DNA of 33,388 nucleotides. Origin: Pirellula sp. GTDB taxonomy: Bacteria > Planctomycetota > Planctomycetia > Pirellulales > Lacipirellulaceae. The translations under genes and the position numbers were made by a program. This document shows, one piece after another, positions 1-8,177 of this stretch; the stretch's first letter is position 1; the number at the start of each line of letters is the position of its first letter. The stretch is from positions 1 to 33,388 of the forward strand of contig PNKX01000038.1 in the NCBI GenBank assembly GCA_013822725.1, given 5' to 3'. The notes below the pieces were generated by a model, which worked only from the letters and a program-made list of their open reading frames with translations, did no database searches and was not told the origin of the DNA.

Positions 1-63
1 AAGGCAGCGGCGGCCACTCACGTGGGCTTCGTGAGCGCGGCGGTAATCAAGACACTTGCATGA
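1..63 (+). CDS. Possible C-terminal end of a gene entering from the left
   Basis: Frame 1 is open from the first base to a TGA at 61-63 and gives about 20 residues ending in the hydrophobic stretch GFVSAAVIKTLA. About two thirds of its codons end in G or C, as in the real genes here. It would converge on the minus-strand gene that ends at 210. Twenty codons are too few to name a family, and chance is a fair alternative. Confidence 0.25.
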   Translation, partial: KAAAATHVGFVSAAVIKTLA

Positions 64-107
64 TCTTGGCGTCCTGGATTCCGACGTAGCTAGAACCCCT
101 TGAGCGG

Positions 108-120
108 CCGCCTAAGGCGG
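108..120. terminator. Short GC hairpin between converging genes
   Basis: CCGCC (108-112) and GGCGG (116-120) form a 5-bp stem with a 3-base loop, extendable by one G-U pair. It lies about 90 bases beyond the stop of the minus-strand FG-GAP gene and 45 beyond the possible plus-strand stop at 63, where a two-way terminator would sit. There is no T-tract on either side, so the role is uncertain. Nothing else is visible in 64-209. Confidence 0.3.
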
Positions 121-209
121 TGCCGTGAAACGCGAATCGATGGTCGGGCCAGCCGCTCGCAGATAGTCACGGGCAATTCTGTGCGGTCGTTTTCCGGGCG
201 GTGCTTTCC

Positions 210-2975
210 TCATTCGTGATCTCCCGCTAGCACGACGATTCGTCCCGCCAGGGAGGTCGCCAATTCGCCGCTGCCGTCGCCATTGAGATCAGCGATGATC
301 GGCCGCGATAAGCCGATGGGGCTTTGCCAGAGCAGCTTGCCCTGACGCTGCTCGTTCACGCCGATGCAGAATGGGCCACAGAGAAAATCGCCGCGCCCGT
401 CACCATTGAAATCTGCCGTGATCGAGCCGCTGTTAGGAGCGAACGGCAGCTCCAGTCGCCACTCGATCGCGCCCGTCCAAAGGTCGCGACAGACAAATTC
501 GCGGCTGTTCTGGGCCGCGTAGCCGACTTCGAGCCGACCGTCTCCGTCAACGTCGATAAAGCCAATGTTGGGGGGGACGTCGTAGTCGAGATCTTCGCTC
601 CACACCCCTGTTTCAGGGTCTTGATTCATGAGGCCGAACGGACCGAAACCGGCGGAAACAAACCAGTGCGGCCGAGTTTCCATAGGCGTTTGAAATAGCG
701 GGCAGAACGTGTTGTACAGGTGACCGGCGAAGACGGCCCCCTCGCTGCGAATGTTGTGCGTCGGACGAATATAGGCGAATGTGCCGTCGCCGCCGCGGAG
801 GTAGGCCATATAGCTCATCAGGTCCATCCCGATTTCATCCGCGCCGTCGCCGTCGATATCGTAGGCGGTCGGAAAGCCGTTGGGCCGATAGGGCATTGAA
901 ATGGCCCCATCGCGATAATGCTGTTTCGACCACAGCAGTGCGCCGGTCTCGCCATCGAGCAGATAGGTTCCTTCGTGCACACGACGATCATCCTGCAATG
1001 AGACGGCGACGGCCGCGTGGTGAGCGGAGAGGAATTGTCCGGGATGGAGGACAACCTCCGTGATCTGCTCTGCGGTAACGTCCAGCGGCGTCTCCCATAA
1101 AGTCGTGCCGTCTGGTTTTAGCGCTCGAATCGCCAGCCGGCCCTGCCGATCGTCGACGGCAGTGATAATGGCCAGGTCGCCAGATCCATCAAGGTCATAG
1201 ACGACCGGTTGCCGCAAACGTATCGCGGAGACTGGCGATGGAAACGCGCGCTCACTGGTACTGCCGTCGTCGTTCATCGAGAAGACGCGCAATCGAGCGT
1301 CTGGAGTCGCCGCGACCAGCTCGGCTCTGCGATCGTGATCAAGATCGGCGGCAACGATCGTCGCCGCAGAACCGCCACAGAGCGGGGTCGTCCACTTAAC
1401 GTGGCCTTCCCAATCCAACGCGCGCAAGTCGCCCTCGTGACACTGCAGAAAAATCCGGTCCTCGTGTTTCGCCGCGTGAATCGCCCCGACGAGCGGATCC
1501 GAGACCATGCCGACCGCCGTCGTTCGCTCGTCCCTGACAAGTTGCCCCGCCTGAATCGTGTAGCAGGAAATGCCATCTACTCCTTGGTCGACCGGCTCTC
1601 GGAACAGAAGTTCGGAGCTGCCGGCGACATCGATCGTAGCGAGACCACACGAAGCGACCGCCGGTAGCGAGGCGATCAATTGCGGCGCTTGTCCATCACG
1701 AAAAAGATAGCAGGAGAGTTCGCCGCCGCTGGGCATCGCACCCTTTGGTGCGCGGAACGCGAGCAGTCCCTTCGATTGTTCAGTTCCAACGCCTTGAAAG
1801 ATTCGGGCTCCCCAATGATCAGCCAACTCGAACTTGATCGCGCCGGTGTCGATGGCGCGAAATCTAATGAACGATCGGTAGTTTTGCTCCGGATCGCGCA
1901 CCGAGTAGGCCATTTCATCAATGCCGTCGCCGTCGTAATCAACGAGTCCATGACTGGCTAGAGCGACTCCCGGCTCGTCCTTATAGACCTCTCCGTAGAA
2001 ATGCTGCCAGGCAAGTTCGCTGTCGCCGTCTGCGCGAAGGCGAATGGCGTGAACGTGAATTTGGACAGATTCTCCAAACACGCCAGCGAACTTTTGATCG
2101 TCAGCGCCCCGGCCAATCTTGACGGGCCCATAGTTGCGGCGCTGAGCGCCGCCCACGTCATAGACGACGGAGCTAATGAGTTCGCCAGTACGAGCGTCAA
2201 ATCCGCGGCAGCGGTGGCGGCGAATATTCCAGACGACCGGTCGAGAGGGGATGGAGTCGTCCAGTGCGACGAGGCCGTTGTAATGATCGTAGCGTTCGTT
2301 GAAATCGCCGCTGACGACGGCTTGGACTCGCCACACCGTTGACGGCTCGCCCTCGGGAGGCAAGTTAATTAACATCCCCTCTTCTGAATAGTTGGGGAAT
2401 AGCATGATCTCTTGCCCTGCGCGCTGCGGCAACACGTCGGCGACTGACGCCCACTGCACTGATGCGTACGCTGGGTCGCAGTCGAATCGCCACTCCGTTG
2501 CACCCGTCTCAAGATTGATCAGCGTCAATGTGCGGCCGGCGCCGACCAACGCGTACCGCGCGCCATTCTGACGGAGATCGCCGCAAGCTAACATCGATCC
2601 GGCTGACGGTTGGGACCAGAGTTCGCGCCCGTCGATGCGGAGCGATCGCAATCTTCCGTCATCGACCAGAATGATGGGTTCGCGATTAGACGCTTCGACG
2701 ATGCGCATGCCGTTCAATGTTCCCGCGGTGGCAATCTCCGCGATGATGCGCGGCGCTGCCGACATCTTGCATGGTAACGGCGAAAAGCCGGTGGCCAGTC
2801 GATCGTGCATCGCTCGCGGCCAATTCGAATCATTGAGATCGGCGGACCGGACGCCAGGCATGAGCGGGTGGGTCGCCGCGTCATCAAGCAGCGTCTGCCC
2901 GCGGCCCCCGGTCGCAGCGCCTGCGCACCAGAGTAGCGCTGCCAGAAACGGCCATCGCTTCAAGTCACTTGTCAT
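210..2975 (-). CDS. Secreted FG-GAP/VCBS beta-propeller protein
   Basis: A 921-residue exported protein. Residues 1-26 look like a Sec signal peptide (basic start, hydrophobic FLAALLWCAGA core, then small residues). The rest is a run of propeller-type repeats with calcium-loop FG-GAP motifs at about residues 346 (DYDGDGIDE), 544, 594, 706 (DIDGDGADE), 808 (DVDGDGRLE), 855 and 896. PQQ-like phrases such as TGALLWSK recur between them. Such propellers bind calcium and ligands or partner proteins; no catalytic site is recognised and I see no PL11 lyase signature. An AGGAG box 8 bases ahead supports the ATG at 2975. It is the last gene of the minus-strand set. Its sequence is colinear with the propeller half of the 1371-residue protein at 17250-21365, making the two paralogues. 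Function beyond extracellular binding or scaffolding is unknown. Confidence 0.85.
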   Translation of the reverse strand: MTSDLKRWPFLAALLWCAGAATGGRGQTLLDDAATHPLMPGVRSADLNDSNWPRAMHDRLATGFSPLPCKMSAAPRIIAEIATAGTLNGMRIVEASNREPIILVDDGRLRSLRIDGRELWSQPSAGSMLACGDLRQNGARYALVGAGRTLTLINLETGATEWRFDCDPAYASVQWASVADVLPQRAGQEIMLFPNYSEEGMLINLPPEGEPSTVWRVQAVVSGDFNERYDHYNGLVALDDSIPSRPVVWNIRRHRCRGFDARTGELISSVVYDVGGAQRRNYGPVKIGRGADDQKFAGVFGESVQIHVHAIRLRADGDSELAWQHFYGEVYKDEPGVALASHGLVDYDGDGIDEMAYSVRDPEQNYRSFIRFRAIDTGAIKFELADHWGARIFQGVGTEQSKGLLAFRAPKGAMPSGGELSCYLFRDGQAPQLIASLPAVASCGLATIDVAGSSELLFREPVDQGVDGISCYTIQAGQLVRDERTTAVGMVSDPLVGAIHAAKHEDRIFLQCHEGDLRALDWEGHVKWTTPLCGGSAATIVAADLDHDRRAELVAATPDARLRVFSMNDDGSTSERAFPSPVSAIRLRQPVVYDLDGSGDLAIITAVDDRQGRLAIRALKPDGTTLWETPLDVTAEQITEVVLHPGQFLSAHHAAVAVSLQDDRRVHEGTYLLDGETGALLWSKQHYRDGAISMPYRPNGFPTAYDIDGDGADEIGMDLMSYMAYLRGGDGTFAYIRPTHNIRSEGAVFAGHLYNTFCPLFQTPMETRPHWFVSAGFGPFGLMNQDPETGVWSEDLDYDVPPNIGFIDVDGDGRLEVGYAAQNSREFVCRDLWTGAIEWRLELPFAPNSGSITADFNGDGRGDFLCGPFCIGVNEQRQGKLLWQSPIGLSRPIIADLNGDGSGELATSLAGRIVVLAGDHE

Positions 2976-3057
2976 CGGCGGCTACTCCTGACGCGTCGAG
3001 GATGGGACAGGAGCGTTCGCGGCGTCCAATCTGATGACCGCTCTCACCGGCAAGTCG

Positions 3058-4134
3058 CTATTGTCCTGCCTGCGCCGTTTCGATGGGCTTCAATTTGATC
3101 CAAGAGCACTGTGTGACGAGCTGATTCAGCGCCGCGAATGAGATATGAGCGTTGGTGGCGTACCGGGGAGTCATATTGGCCGGAAACGTCGCAAGTGTGG
3201 CATCGCCCACAAGAAACACGTTGAAGTCTTTCGACAAGTTGTCGTATCCGGCGGTCGTCGCCTTAAAGCACATGTCGGTCGCGTATCCCACGAGGAGAAT
3301 GTGACGCACGCCCTTGGCTTGGAGAAACGCCCTCAAGGGGGCGTAGCCGTCGTCGTCGTAAATGACCACGTCGTCCCGATCCATCGTGATATCGCTCGTC
3401 ACGGGAATCGGCATGTCCCAGAATCCGTCGTTGTCGAAGTCGGGGCCAAATTGAAGGCCTGGGAATTGCTTAAAGTAGTCGACGACGGGCCGGTCGGCAG
3501 AGACTTCCAGCGTTTTGGGAAGGTCACGGCCCCGGTAATCAAACGCCGCCAGGATCGCTTGCTGCTCGCGTTTCCCCTCGTCGCGTTCGACTTCCGTTGG
3601 ATTGTAGCGCAGCGAGCGATAGAGCTTCTTGTGAACGGGATACTCTCCGCCGCGTAAACTGTACATTACCTGCGCCACCTGAGGTCGCAAGCGTTTCAAC
3701 AACGGATCGATCACTTCGCGAGTATGCCGGCCGGCCAGGTGGTTCTTGTCGGGCGTGCAGAAGTCGGCGACGCCGGCTGGTTCAGGAGTTTTCCACCCTT
3801 GACCATCATCGATGCCCCAGGGGTGAACAACGATCACCGCCGTCTGATCGGCGCGCAACCGGTTAGGCATTTCGATCACGCCGCGAGCGTTATAGGAGAA
3901 ACGCCATGCCCTCACCTCCAGGTCGGCCCCTTCGTCATCGACAAGCGTCTCGCCTTCGTAGCGCGTGACTTCCTCGATCGGCTGCACAAACTCCGGGTAG
4001 TCGCCCAAGAGCGGAGCAGGATCTTCGAGTTTGGTAAGCTTATTCGAGTATTGTCGGACCGGCGCTTCTTCGGCGTCGGCGTCGAACGCTTGAATCGCCA
4101 ACAGCGCGGCGAGCGCTAGATGCCAGTACTTCAT
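3058..4134 (-). CDS. Exported isochorismatase-like cysteine hydrolase
   Basis: A 358-residue protein with an N-terminal signal peptide (MKYWHLALAALLAIQAFDADA). The isochorismatase fold covers about residues 95-345. The nucleophile is Cys289 in the motif GYATDMCFKATTAGYD, and strand-helix phrases such as FLVGDAT follow. Family members hydrolyse amides, carbamoyl groups or enol ethers. The catalytic Asp normally found on the first strand is not in its usual place: the sequence there is VIVVHPWGIDDG, so either His104 replaces it or Asp109/Asp110 serves. A GTG at 4137 also lies in frame, but AGGAG sits only 2 bases before it and 5 before the ATG at 4134, so the ATG is chosen. It is 82 bases upstream of the FG-GAP gene in the same direction. 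Substrate unknown. Confidence 0.8.
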   Translation of the reverse strand: MKYWHLALAALLAIQAFDADAEEAPVRQYSNKLTKLEDPAPLLGDYPEFVQPIEEVTRYEGETLVDDEGADLEVRAWRFSYNARGVIEMPNRLRADQTAVIVVHPWGIDDGQGWKTPEPAGVADFCTPDKNHLAGRHTREVIDPLLKRLRPQVAQVMYSLRGGEYPVHKKLYRSLRYNPTEVERDEGKREQQAILAAFDYRGRDLPKTLEVSADRPVVDYFKQFPGLQFGPDFDNDGFWDMPIPVTSDITMDRDDVVIYDDDGYAPLRAFLQAKGVRHILLVGYATDMCFKATTAGYDNLSKDFNVFLVGDATLATFPANMTPRYATNAHISFAALNQLVTQCSWIKLKPIETAQAGQ

Positions 4135-4215
4135 CACTACTCCTGAGTGTTCAAGTTTTGAGCTTCACACGCCAAACGAGCACCTGGTTGCTCCGCGACG
4201 AATAGCCCAACGGAT

Positions 4216-5277
4216 TCACGACGGCTTCCGCTCCGGCGAAAGTTGCGGCTTGGCCTTCGCGACGATGGCGTCGAGCGTCACCAGTTCCGCCTTGTCGGGC
4301 GATTTGGCGACGATGTCACAGATCAAGTCGATCGCTTGAAGGTCACGATCGACGACTCCGAGGCAGGATGGATGGGCGAGAAAATCAAACGCTGCATGAT
4401 TCTCGATCGCCCAATTGACTCCTAGTTCCACCGCCTCTAAGAACGAAGCAAGTTCCCAGCGGCCCGTACGAAACGCTCCGATGTCACTGACAGGACTCAT
4501 GGGCACGTCGATCAATCCCGTAGAATATCTGATCGGCTGCGACTCTGCCTGCGCTCGCAAGATCTCGTCGAACGCCAACTGAGAAGGCTTCCGCCCGCTG
4601 CCGTAGAGATCTTCCATGCCAGCGTGCGCCGGATAACGGCAGCTGACCCAGTCAAATCCCAATCCAAGCAAAATGTTCTGAATATCTTCGCGATTCTCCA
4701 AACCCGTGGCGAACCCGCCGGGCGTGCGGAACCCGTTGGTTTCCACGCCGACGCGTTCCTTGAGCGCGACGTTCGTCAGCGCAATATTCTCGCGAATGAC
4801 GTCTGGAAGCTCGCGGCCGCCGATGAGCCATGGCGCGCGGGCGAAGCGATACTGCAGCTCCGCCGGCGATTGGGCGAGCACATAAATGTGGTCGTACGTG
4901 TGATTGCCGATGGGGTGACCGTCTGCCGCAATCTGCTTGAGCCAGTCAACGTTCTCCTGTTCGAAGACCTGTCCGACGACAAAGGTATGAATTCGTCCGC
5001 CGCGCTCCTTCACTCGCTGGCACGCGGCCACCGTATAGTCTTTGGCCGCCTGATTGAGATTTCCTTTCTCGTAGTCCCATTGCGTGTCGCTCCACTTGGG
5101 AAAGTTGCGAGCCATCTCCAGATCGAGCGTAATGGCGATCTGCGCCTTGTCGTAGGTTGGATAGGGCGGCGTCGGCGCGGCTGCAATCGCATCGCCGCGC
5201 AGCGCCATCGCGGCAGTCCCGGCGAGCGTGGAGGCGAGAAACTCACGACGACTGGATCTGGACTGCTTCTGCGGCAT
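4216..5277 (-). CDS. Tat-exported polysaccharide deacetylase (NodB fold)
   Basis: A 353-residue protein. A twin-arginine signal (SRREFLAST, Arg10-Arg11, then a hydrophobic run ending near IAAAP) predicts folded export. The NodB/CE4 fold follows: motif 1 is the altered ITLDLEM (Asp52) in place of TFDDG, motif 2 is GNHTYDH with metal ligands His126 and His130, motif 3 is FRTPGG (Arg184), and motif 5 is FLAHPS (His302). The family removes N- or O-acetyl groups from polysaccharides. A branch of the same fold, PuuE, opens cyclic amides such as allantoin, so a cyclic-amide substrate is an alternative. No clear Shine-Dalgarno precedes the ATG, and I chose it because it places the Tat motif at the N-terminus. 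The amidohydrolase gene lies 38 bases upstream, suggesting one transcript. Confidence 0.8.
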   Translation of the reverse strand: MPQKQSRSSRREFLASTLAGTAAMALRGDAIAAAPTPPYPTYDKAQIAITLDLEMARNFPKWSDTQWDYEKGNLNQAAKDYTVAACQRVKERGGRIHTFVVGQVFEQENVDWLKQIAADGHPIGNHTYDHIYVLAQSPAELQYRFARAPWLIGGRELPDVIRENIALTNVALKERVGVETNGFRTPGGFATGLENREDIQNILLGLGFDWVSCRYPAHAGMEDLYGSGRKPSQLAFDEILRAQAESQPIRYSTGLIDVPMSPVSDIGAFRTGRWELASFLEAVELGVNWAIENHAAFDFLAHPSCLGVVDRDLQAIDLICDIVAKSPDKAELVTLDAIVAKAKPQLSPERKPS

Positions 5278-5315
5278 GGCGGTGGCTCGCTTCGGGGCGT
5301 TGTGGTGGCAGGCGA

Positions 5316-6272
5316 CTAGCCCAGGAGGCGCCGGGCGTTGGCGCCGCCGATCTTGCGGCGGATCTCAGCGTCAATCTTCAATTCTTCGAACAGCGAGAAC
5401 TGGGGGAAATCTCGTTGCGTCAGGTCGTAGTAATCCGTGCCGAACAGCAGACGATCAGCGCGGCGTTGGAGAAATTCGCGGCCAAAGGCGGGGTCGCGCG
5501 TCATGGCATGAGCCCCGCTGGAAGAGAGGTCTCCGTAAATGTTCGGATAGCGATCCATCAGTTCATCGATGGCGCCGCCGGGGATGACGGGGCCGCGTGG
5601 ATACCCCACATGCAGATCGGCTTTGGTCAGTCCGCCGGAAACGGACGCCCACCAACCTTTGCCGTGCCCGATGAACGTCAGCTGGGGAAACGCTGCGAGG
5701 GCGCGCGCTAGCCCCGGCAAACCGGGCTCGTCGATGTTCGCTAAATTGTCGAGGTGGAAGAGTAACGGCAGCCCAACGTCGCTGCATGCCTCGTAAAGCC
5801 GCATATTGAGCGGGTCGTCGATCGGTAAATTCGGCTTGTGCTCGCCGAAGCCGACGGCGCCGGCGTCTTGATAACGTTTCAAGAGATCGACGACGTCTTT
5901 CTTCTCCGGAAGATGAGTGGCGAGCGTCCGCGGATCGACGGCGCAAAATGGTGACAATCGATCGCGGTGCGCGGCGGTTTCTTCCAAGACGTACTCCGTC
6001 GTCACCGGATACCAGAACGCTTCTGGGGAAACCAACGGCAGGACGGCGGCGTGCGCCACGCCATGCGCGTCCATCCAGGCGAGGAGCTGACGAGCGCTGA
6101 TCGGGCCATGTTCCGGCCCGTACCACGCTTGAGCGAGGTGCAGGTGGACGTCGAACAGCCCGTCCGTCGTGGGCTCCGCCGCCGAGAGCAACTTGGGCGT
6201 CAGGGCGATCCCCGCCAAGGCGACCGAGGCCCGGGCAAATTCACGGCGGGTCACTCCCATCGAAGAAGGCAT
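5316..6272 (-). CDS. Tat-exported amidohydrolase (metal-dependent TIM barrel)
   Basis: A 318-residue protein. A twin-arginine signal (TRREFARAS, Arg9-Arg10) leads into a hydrophobic segment ending near LLSAAEP. The amidohydrolase-2 type barrel begins with the metal-binding DVHLH (His43, His45), followed by FLHLDN-like and FIGHGKG strands carrying further His residues, and ends with the LLFGTDYYDLT strand that supplies the catalytic Asp. The family includes hydrolases, decarboxylases and lactonases of acidic substrates. It is the second gene of the minus-strand set, between the Rid-like protein (82 bases upstream) and the NodB protein (38 bases downstream). No strong ribosome binding site is visible. 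An in-frame ATG six codons in would also keep the Tat motif. Confidence 0.8.
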   Translation of the reverse strand: MPSSMGVTRREFARASVALAGIALTPKLLSAAEPTTDGLFDVHLHLAQAWYGPEHGPISARQLLAWMDAHGVAHAAVLPLVSPEAFWYPVTTEYVLEETAAHRDRLSPFCAVDPRTLATHLPEKKDVVDLLKRYQDAGAVGFGEHKPNLPIDDPLNMRLYEACSDVGLPLLFHLDNLANIDEPGLPGLARALAAFPQLTFIGHGKGWWASVSGGLTKADLHVGYPRGPVIPGGAIDELMDRYPNIYGDLSSSGAHAMTRDPAFGREFLQRRADRLLFGTDYYDLTQRDFPQFSLFEELKIDAEIRRKIGGANARRLLG

Positions 6273-6354
6273 TGTTTCGCCGGAGTGGAAGCTCGAACCA
6301 AGTCAGCTGCAACCGGAGGTCGCAGAAAATCGACGCAAACGGACAGTCACGATC

Positions 6355-6894
6355 TTACAACAGAGCCACCGCTTCGATTTCGAGTTCCAAGCCAGGAATG
6401 GCCAATTCGGGAGTGCCGACGGCAGTCGACGCAGGGTAGGGTTCGACCAAGTAGTCCTTGCGAACTTTACGAAAGATCTCGACGTCGCGGAGCATGTGCA
6501 CCCAGTAAGAGCGAATAATCACGACGTTGGCGAAGGTGGCGCCGGCAGCCTCAAGCAGCAATCCGATACGATCGAACGTTTGACGAATTTGCGTTTCCAT
6601 GTCGGCCTCGAGATCGGCCGGCCCCTGTCCCGAGATGAACAACAGCTTCTGGCCTTGCGCCAAAATCGCGGGCGAATAGCCCACGTCGGCCGAGGGTGCA
6701 CCGGCGGGGCGCAGCGCGGTCTTCGTAAACGGCGCGCCCAAGGAGCCGTCTGCGGCGGGCTCCTCACTGGGGACGGCTGCAAATGCTGAGCGTCCTGTCA
6801 TGGCCAAGACGCCGGCAGCTCCGCAGACAGCGGCGCCCATCAGATCGCGTCGTCCGGCCTGCGGCGAGGTGGGGCGGGGGTGGGAGGTACTCAT
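6355..6894 (-). CDS. Tat-exported RidA-family (YjgF/YER057c) protein
   Basis: A 179-residue protein. Residues 14-41 form a twin-arginine signal (GRRDLMGAA, then a hydrophobic stretch ending SAFAA). A Rid domain follows from about 55, with the typical YSPAI, FISGQGP, RSYWVHM and LEIEAVA segments. RidA proteins hydrolyse reactive enamines and imines, using an arginine in a PAR motif (Arg105 in E. coli). Here that position is Ser156 in YPASTAVG, while the conserved Glu (Glu174) is kept, so this belongs to a Rid subgroup without the known deaminase chemistry. The frame is open to an ATG at 6987, but that lies inside the promoter 6979-7007. The ATG at 6894 has GGAG five bases upstream and puts the Tat motif in place. 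First gene of the exported operon. Confidence 0.82.
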   Translation of the reverse strand: MSTSHPRPTSPQAGRRDLMGAAVCGAAGVLAMTGRSAFAAVPSEEPAADGSLGAPFTKTALRPAGAPSADVGYSPAILAQGQKLLFISGQGPADLEADMETQIRQTFDRIGLLLEAAGATFANVVIIRSYWVHMLRDVEIFRKVRKDYLVEPYPASTAVGTPELAIPGLELEIEAVALL

Positions 6895-6978
6895 CGTCGC
6901 TCCGGGGTGTTGCTCGACAATCGCGCTCATAGGCAACGCGCTGATGCGATGCTCTCTACAGTCCTCCGCCCGCGTCGG

Positions 6979-7007
6979 AATATACAAATAGTGAATTTAG
7001 ATTGCAA
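6979..7007 (-). promoter_or_regulatory. Sigma-70-like promoter for the exported operon
   Basis: Read on the minus strand, TTGCAA (7002-7007) is followed after 17 bases by TATATT (6979-6984), four and five matches of six to the consensus boxes. Transcription would begin near 6971 and give a leader of about 77 bases before the ATG at 6894. The site excludes the longer reading of the Rid gene. The region 6895-7151 between the divergent operons also holds a T7 run at 7010-7016 and, on the plus strand, a lone TAGAAT (7094-7099) without a convincing -35 box. Confidence 0.5.
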
Positions 7008-7151
7008 CGTTTTTTTGCCTATGCCATTGATTTCAGCGAAGTTTCACCATAGCCTGCCGTCTGCGGGCAGCGAACTGCATTCACATCTACCGTTAGAATG
7101 AGGCTGGGCGGCCAAATCTCACGGAGCCGTTTCTTGACCCTCTCTGCGACC

Positions 7152-8177
7152 ATGATTGTCCCCGTGGACGTTTCCACGCTCGATACACAGCTCAGCACTC
7201 CCTCCGATCGAGCCGTTTCAGCGCTCGAGCGAATGTCGGGTGATCTTTTGGTGTTGGGGGCGGGCGGGAAAATGGGCCCCTCGCTCGTTCGCATGGCGCG
7301 GCGAGCGGCGGATGCGACGCAGCGCTCCTGTCGCGTCATTGCAGTCAGTCGTTTCAGCGACGAGAAGGTCCGCCGTCAGTTGGACGACGCGGGCGTCGTC
7401 ACCCTGAGCGGAGACCTGCTCGACGCGCAATTCCTCCGTTCACTTCCCGAGTGTGAAAATGTGATGTTCATGGCGGGATTTAAGTTTGGCGCCACCGGCT
7501 CCCCAGGAGCCACCTGGGCGACGAACGCCTATTTGCCCGGCGCCGTGATGAACCAGTTCCAGGGCAGCCGCATCGTGGCGTTCTCGACCGGAAACGTCTA
7601 CGGAATGACCGACGCTACGAGTCGAGGGTCGGTCGAGACCGACGAATTGCGACCCGTCGGCGAGTACGCGATGAGCGCTGTGGGTCGCGAGCGCATCATC
7701 GCCTATTTCAGTGAAGCGCAACGGACTCCGACGGCGATCTTGCGTCTGAACTACGCCGTTGAATTGCGCTATGGCGTCCTCGTCGACTTGGCGATCAAGG
7801 TCTTCCAAAATGAGCCCGTTTCACTGGAGATGGGCTATTTCAATTGCATTTGGCAAGCCGACGCCAACGCGATGGCGCTGGCCTGCTTTGACTTGACTGC
7901 AACGCCATCCCGAGTCCTCAATCTGACCGGCCCCGAGATCGTCTCCACACGTGCGGTCTGCGAACAGTTCGGTACGCTAATGAACCGATCCGTTCGGTTC
8001 GTCGGGCAAGAGACCTCCAACGCGTTATTAAGCGACGCGAGTAATACGCTGAAGCTTTTAGGCCCTTTGGAAACGTCGCTGGAAAAGATGCTGACATGGA
8101 CCGCCGATTGGGTCAGCCGGGGCGGTGAGAACTGGAATCGACCGACCCATTTCGAAGTGCGCGATGGCAAGTTCTGA
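7152..8177 (+). CDS. NAD-epimerase/dehydratase-like (extended SDR) protein
   Basis: A 341-residue Rossmann protein without signal peptide. The nucleotide-binding glycine motif is VLGAGGKMG (Gly36 to Gly42), followed by an acidic GDLLD turn and the AFSTGNVYG strand. Extended SDR enzymes oxidise, epimerise or dehydrate sugars. The usual YxxxK pair is incomplete: Tyr172 is present in EYAMSA, but the Lys four residues on is Ala176, so classical SDR catalysis is doubtful unless Arg179 substitutes. The frame opens at 7098, but the segment from 7152 (MIVPVDVSTL, then the helix before the glycine motif) is the part I expect in homologues; neither start has a good ribosome binding site. It overlaps the next gene by 14 bases and heads the cytosolic operon. 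Confidence 0.75.
   Translation: MIVPVDVSTLDTQLSTPSDRAVSALERMSGDLLVLGAGGKMGPSLVRMARRAADATQRSCRVIAVSRFSDEKVRRQLDDAGVVTLSGDLLDAQFLRSLPECENVMFMAGFKFGATGSPGATWATNAYLPGAVMNQFQGSRIVAFSTGNVYGMTDATSRGSVETDELRPVGEYAMSAVGRERIIAYFSEAQRTPTAILRLNYAVELRYGVLVDLAIKVFQNEPVSLEMGYFNCIWQADANAMALACFDLTATPSRVLNLTGPEIVSTRAVCEQFGTLMNRSVRFVGQETSNALLSDASNTLKLLGPLETSLEKMLTWTADWVSRGGENWNRPTHFEVRDGKF

Noticed and set aside
210..2975. Rhamnogalacturonan lyase (PL11), often similar to FG-GAP proteins
   Set aside because: I could not find the family's characteristic catalytic-region motifs; only propeller calcium loops are visible.
3058..6894. Rut-type pyrimidine pathway (RutB-like plus RutC-like pair)
   Set aside because: Both proteins are exported and lack expected active-site residues, and no RutA, RutD, RutF or RutG relative is present.
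7010..7016. T7 run between the divergent operons as a terminator
   Set aside because: No stem precedes it on the plus strand, and it lies just upstream of the minus-strand promoter, where no transcript should end.
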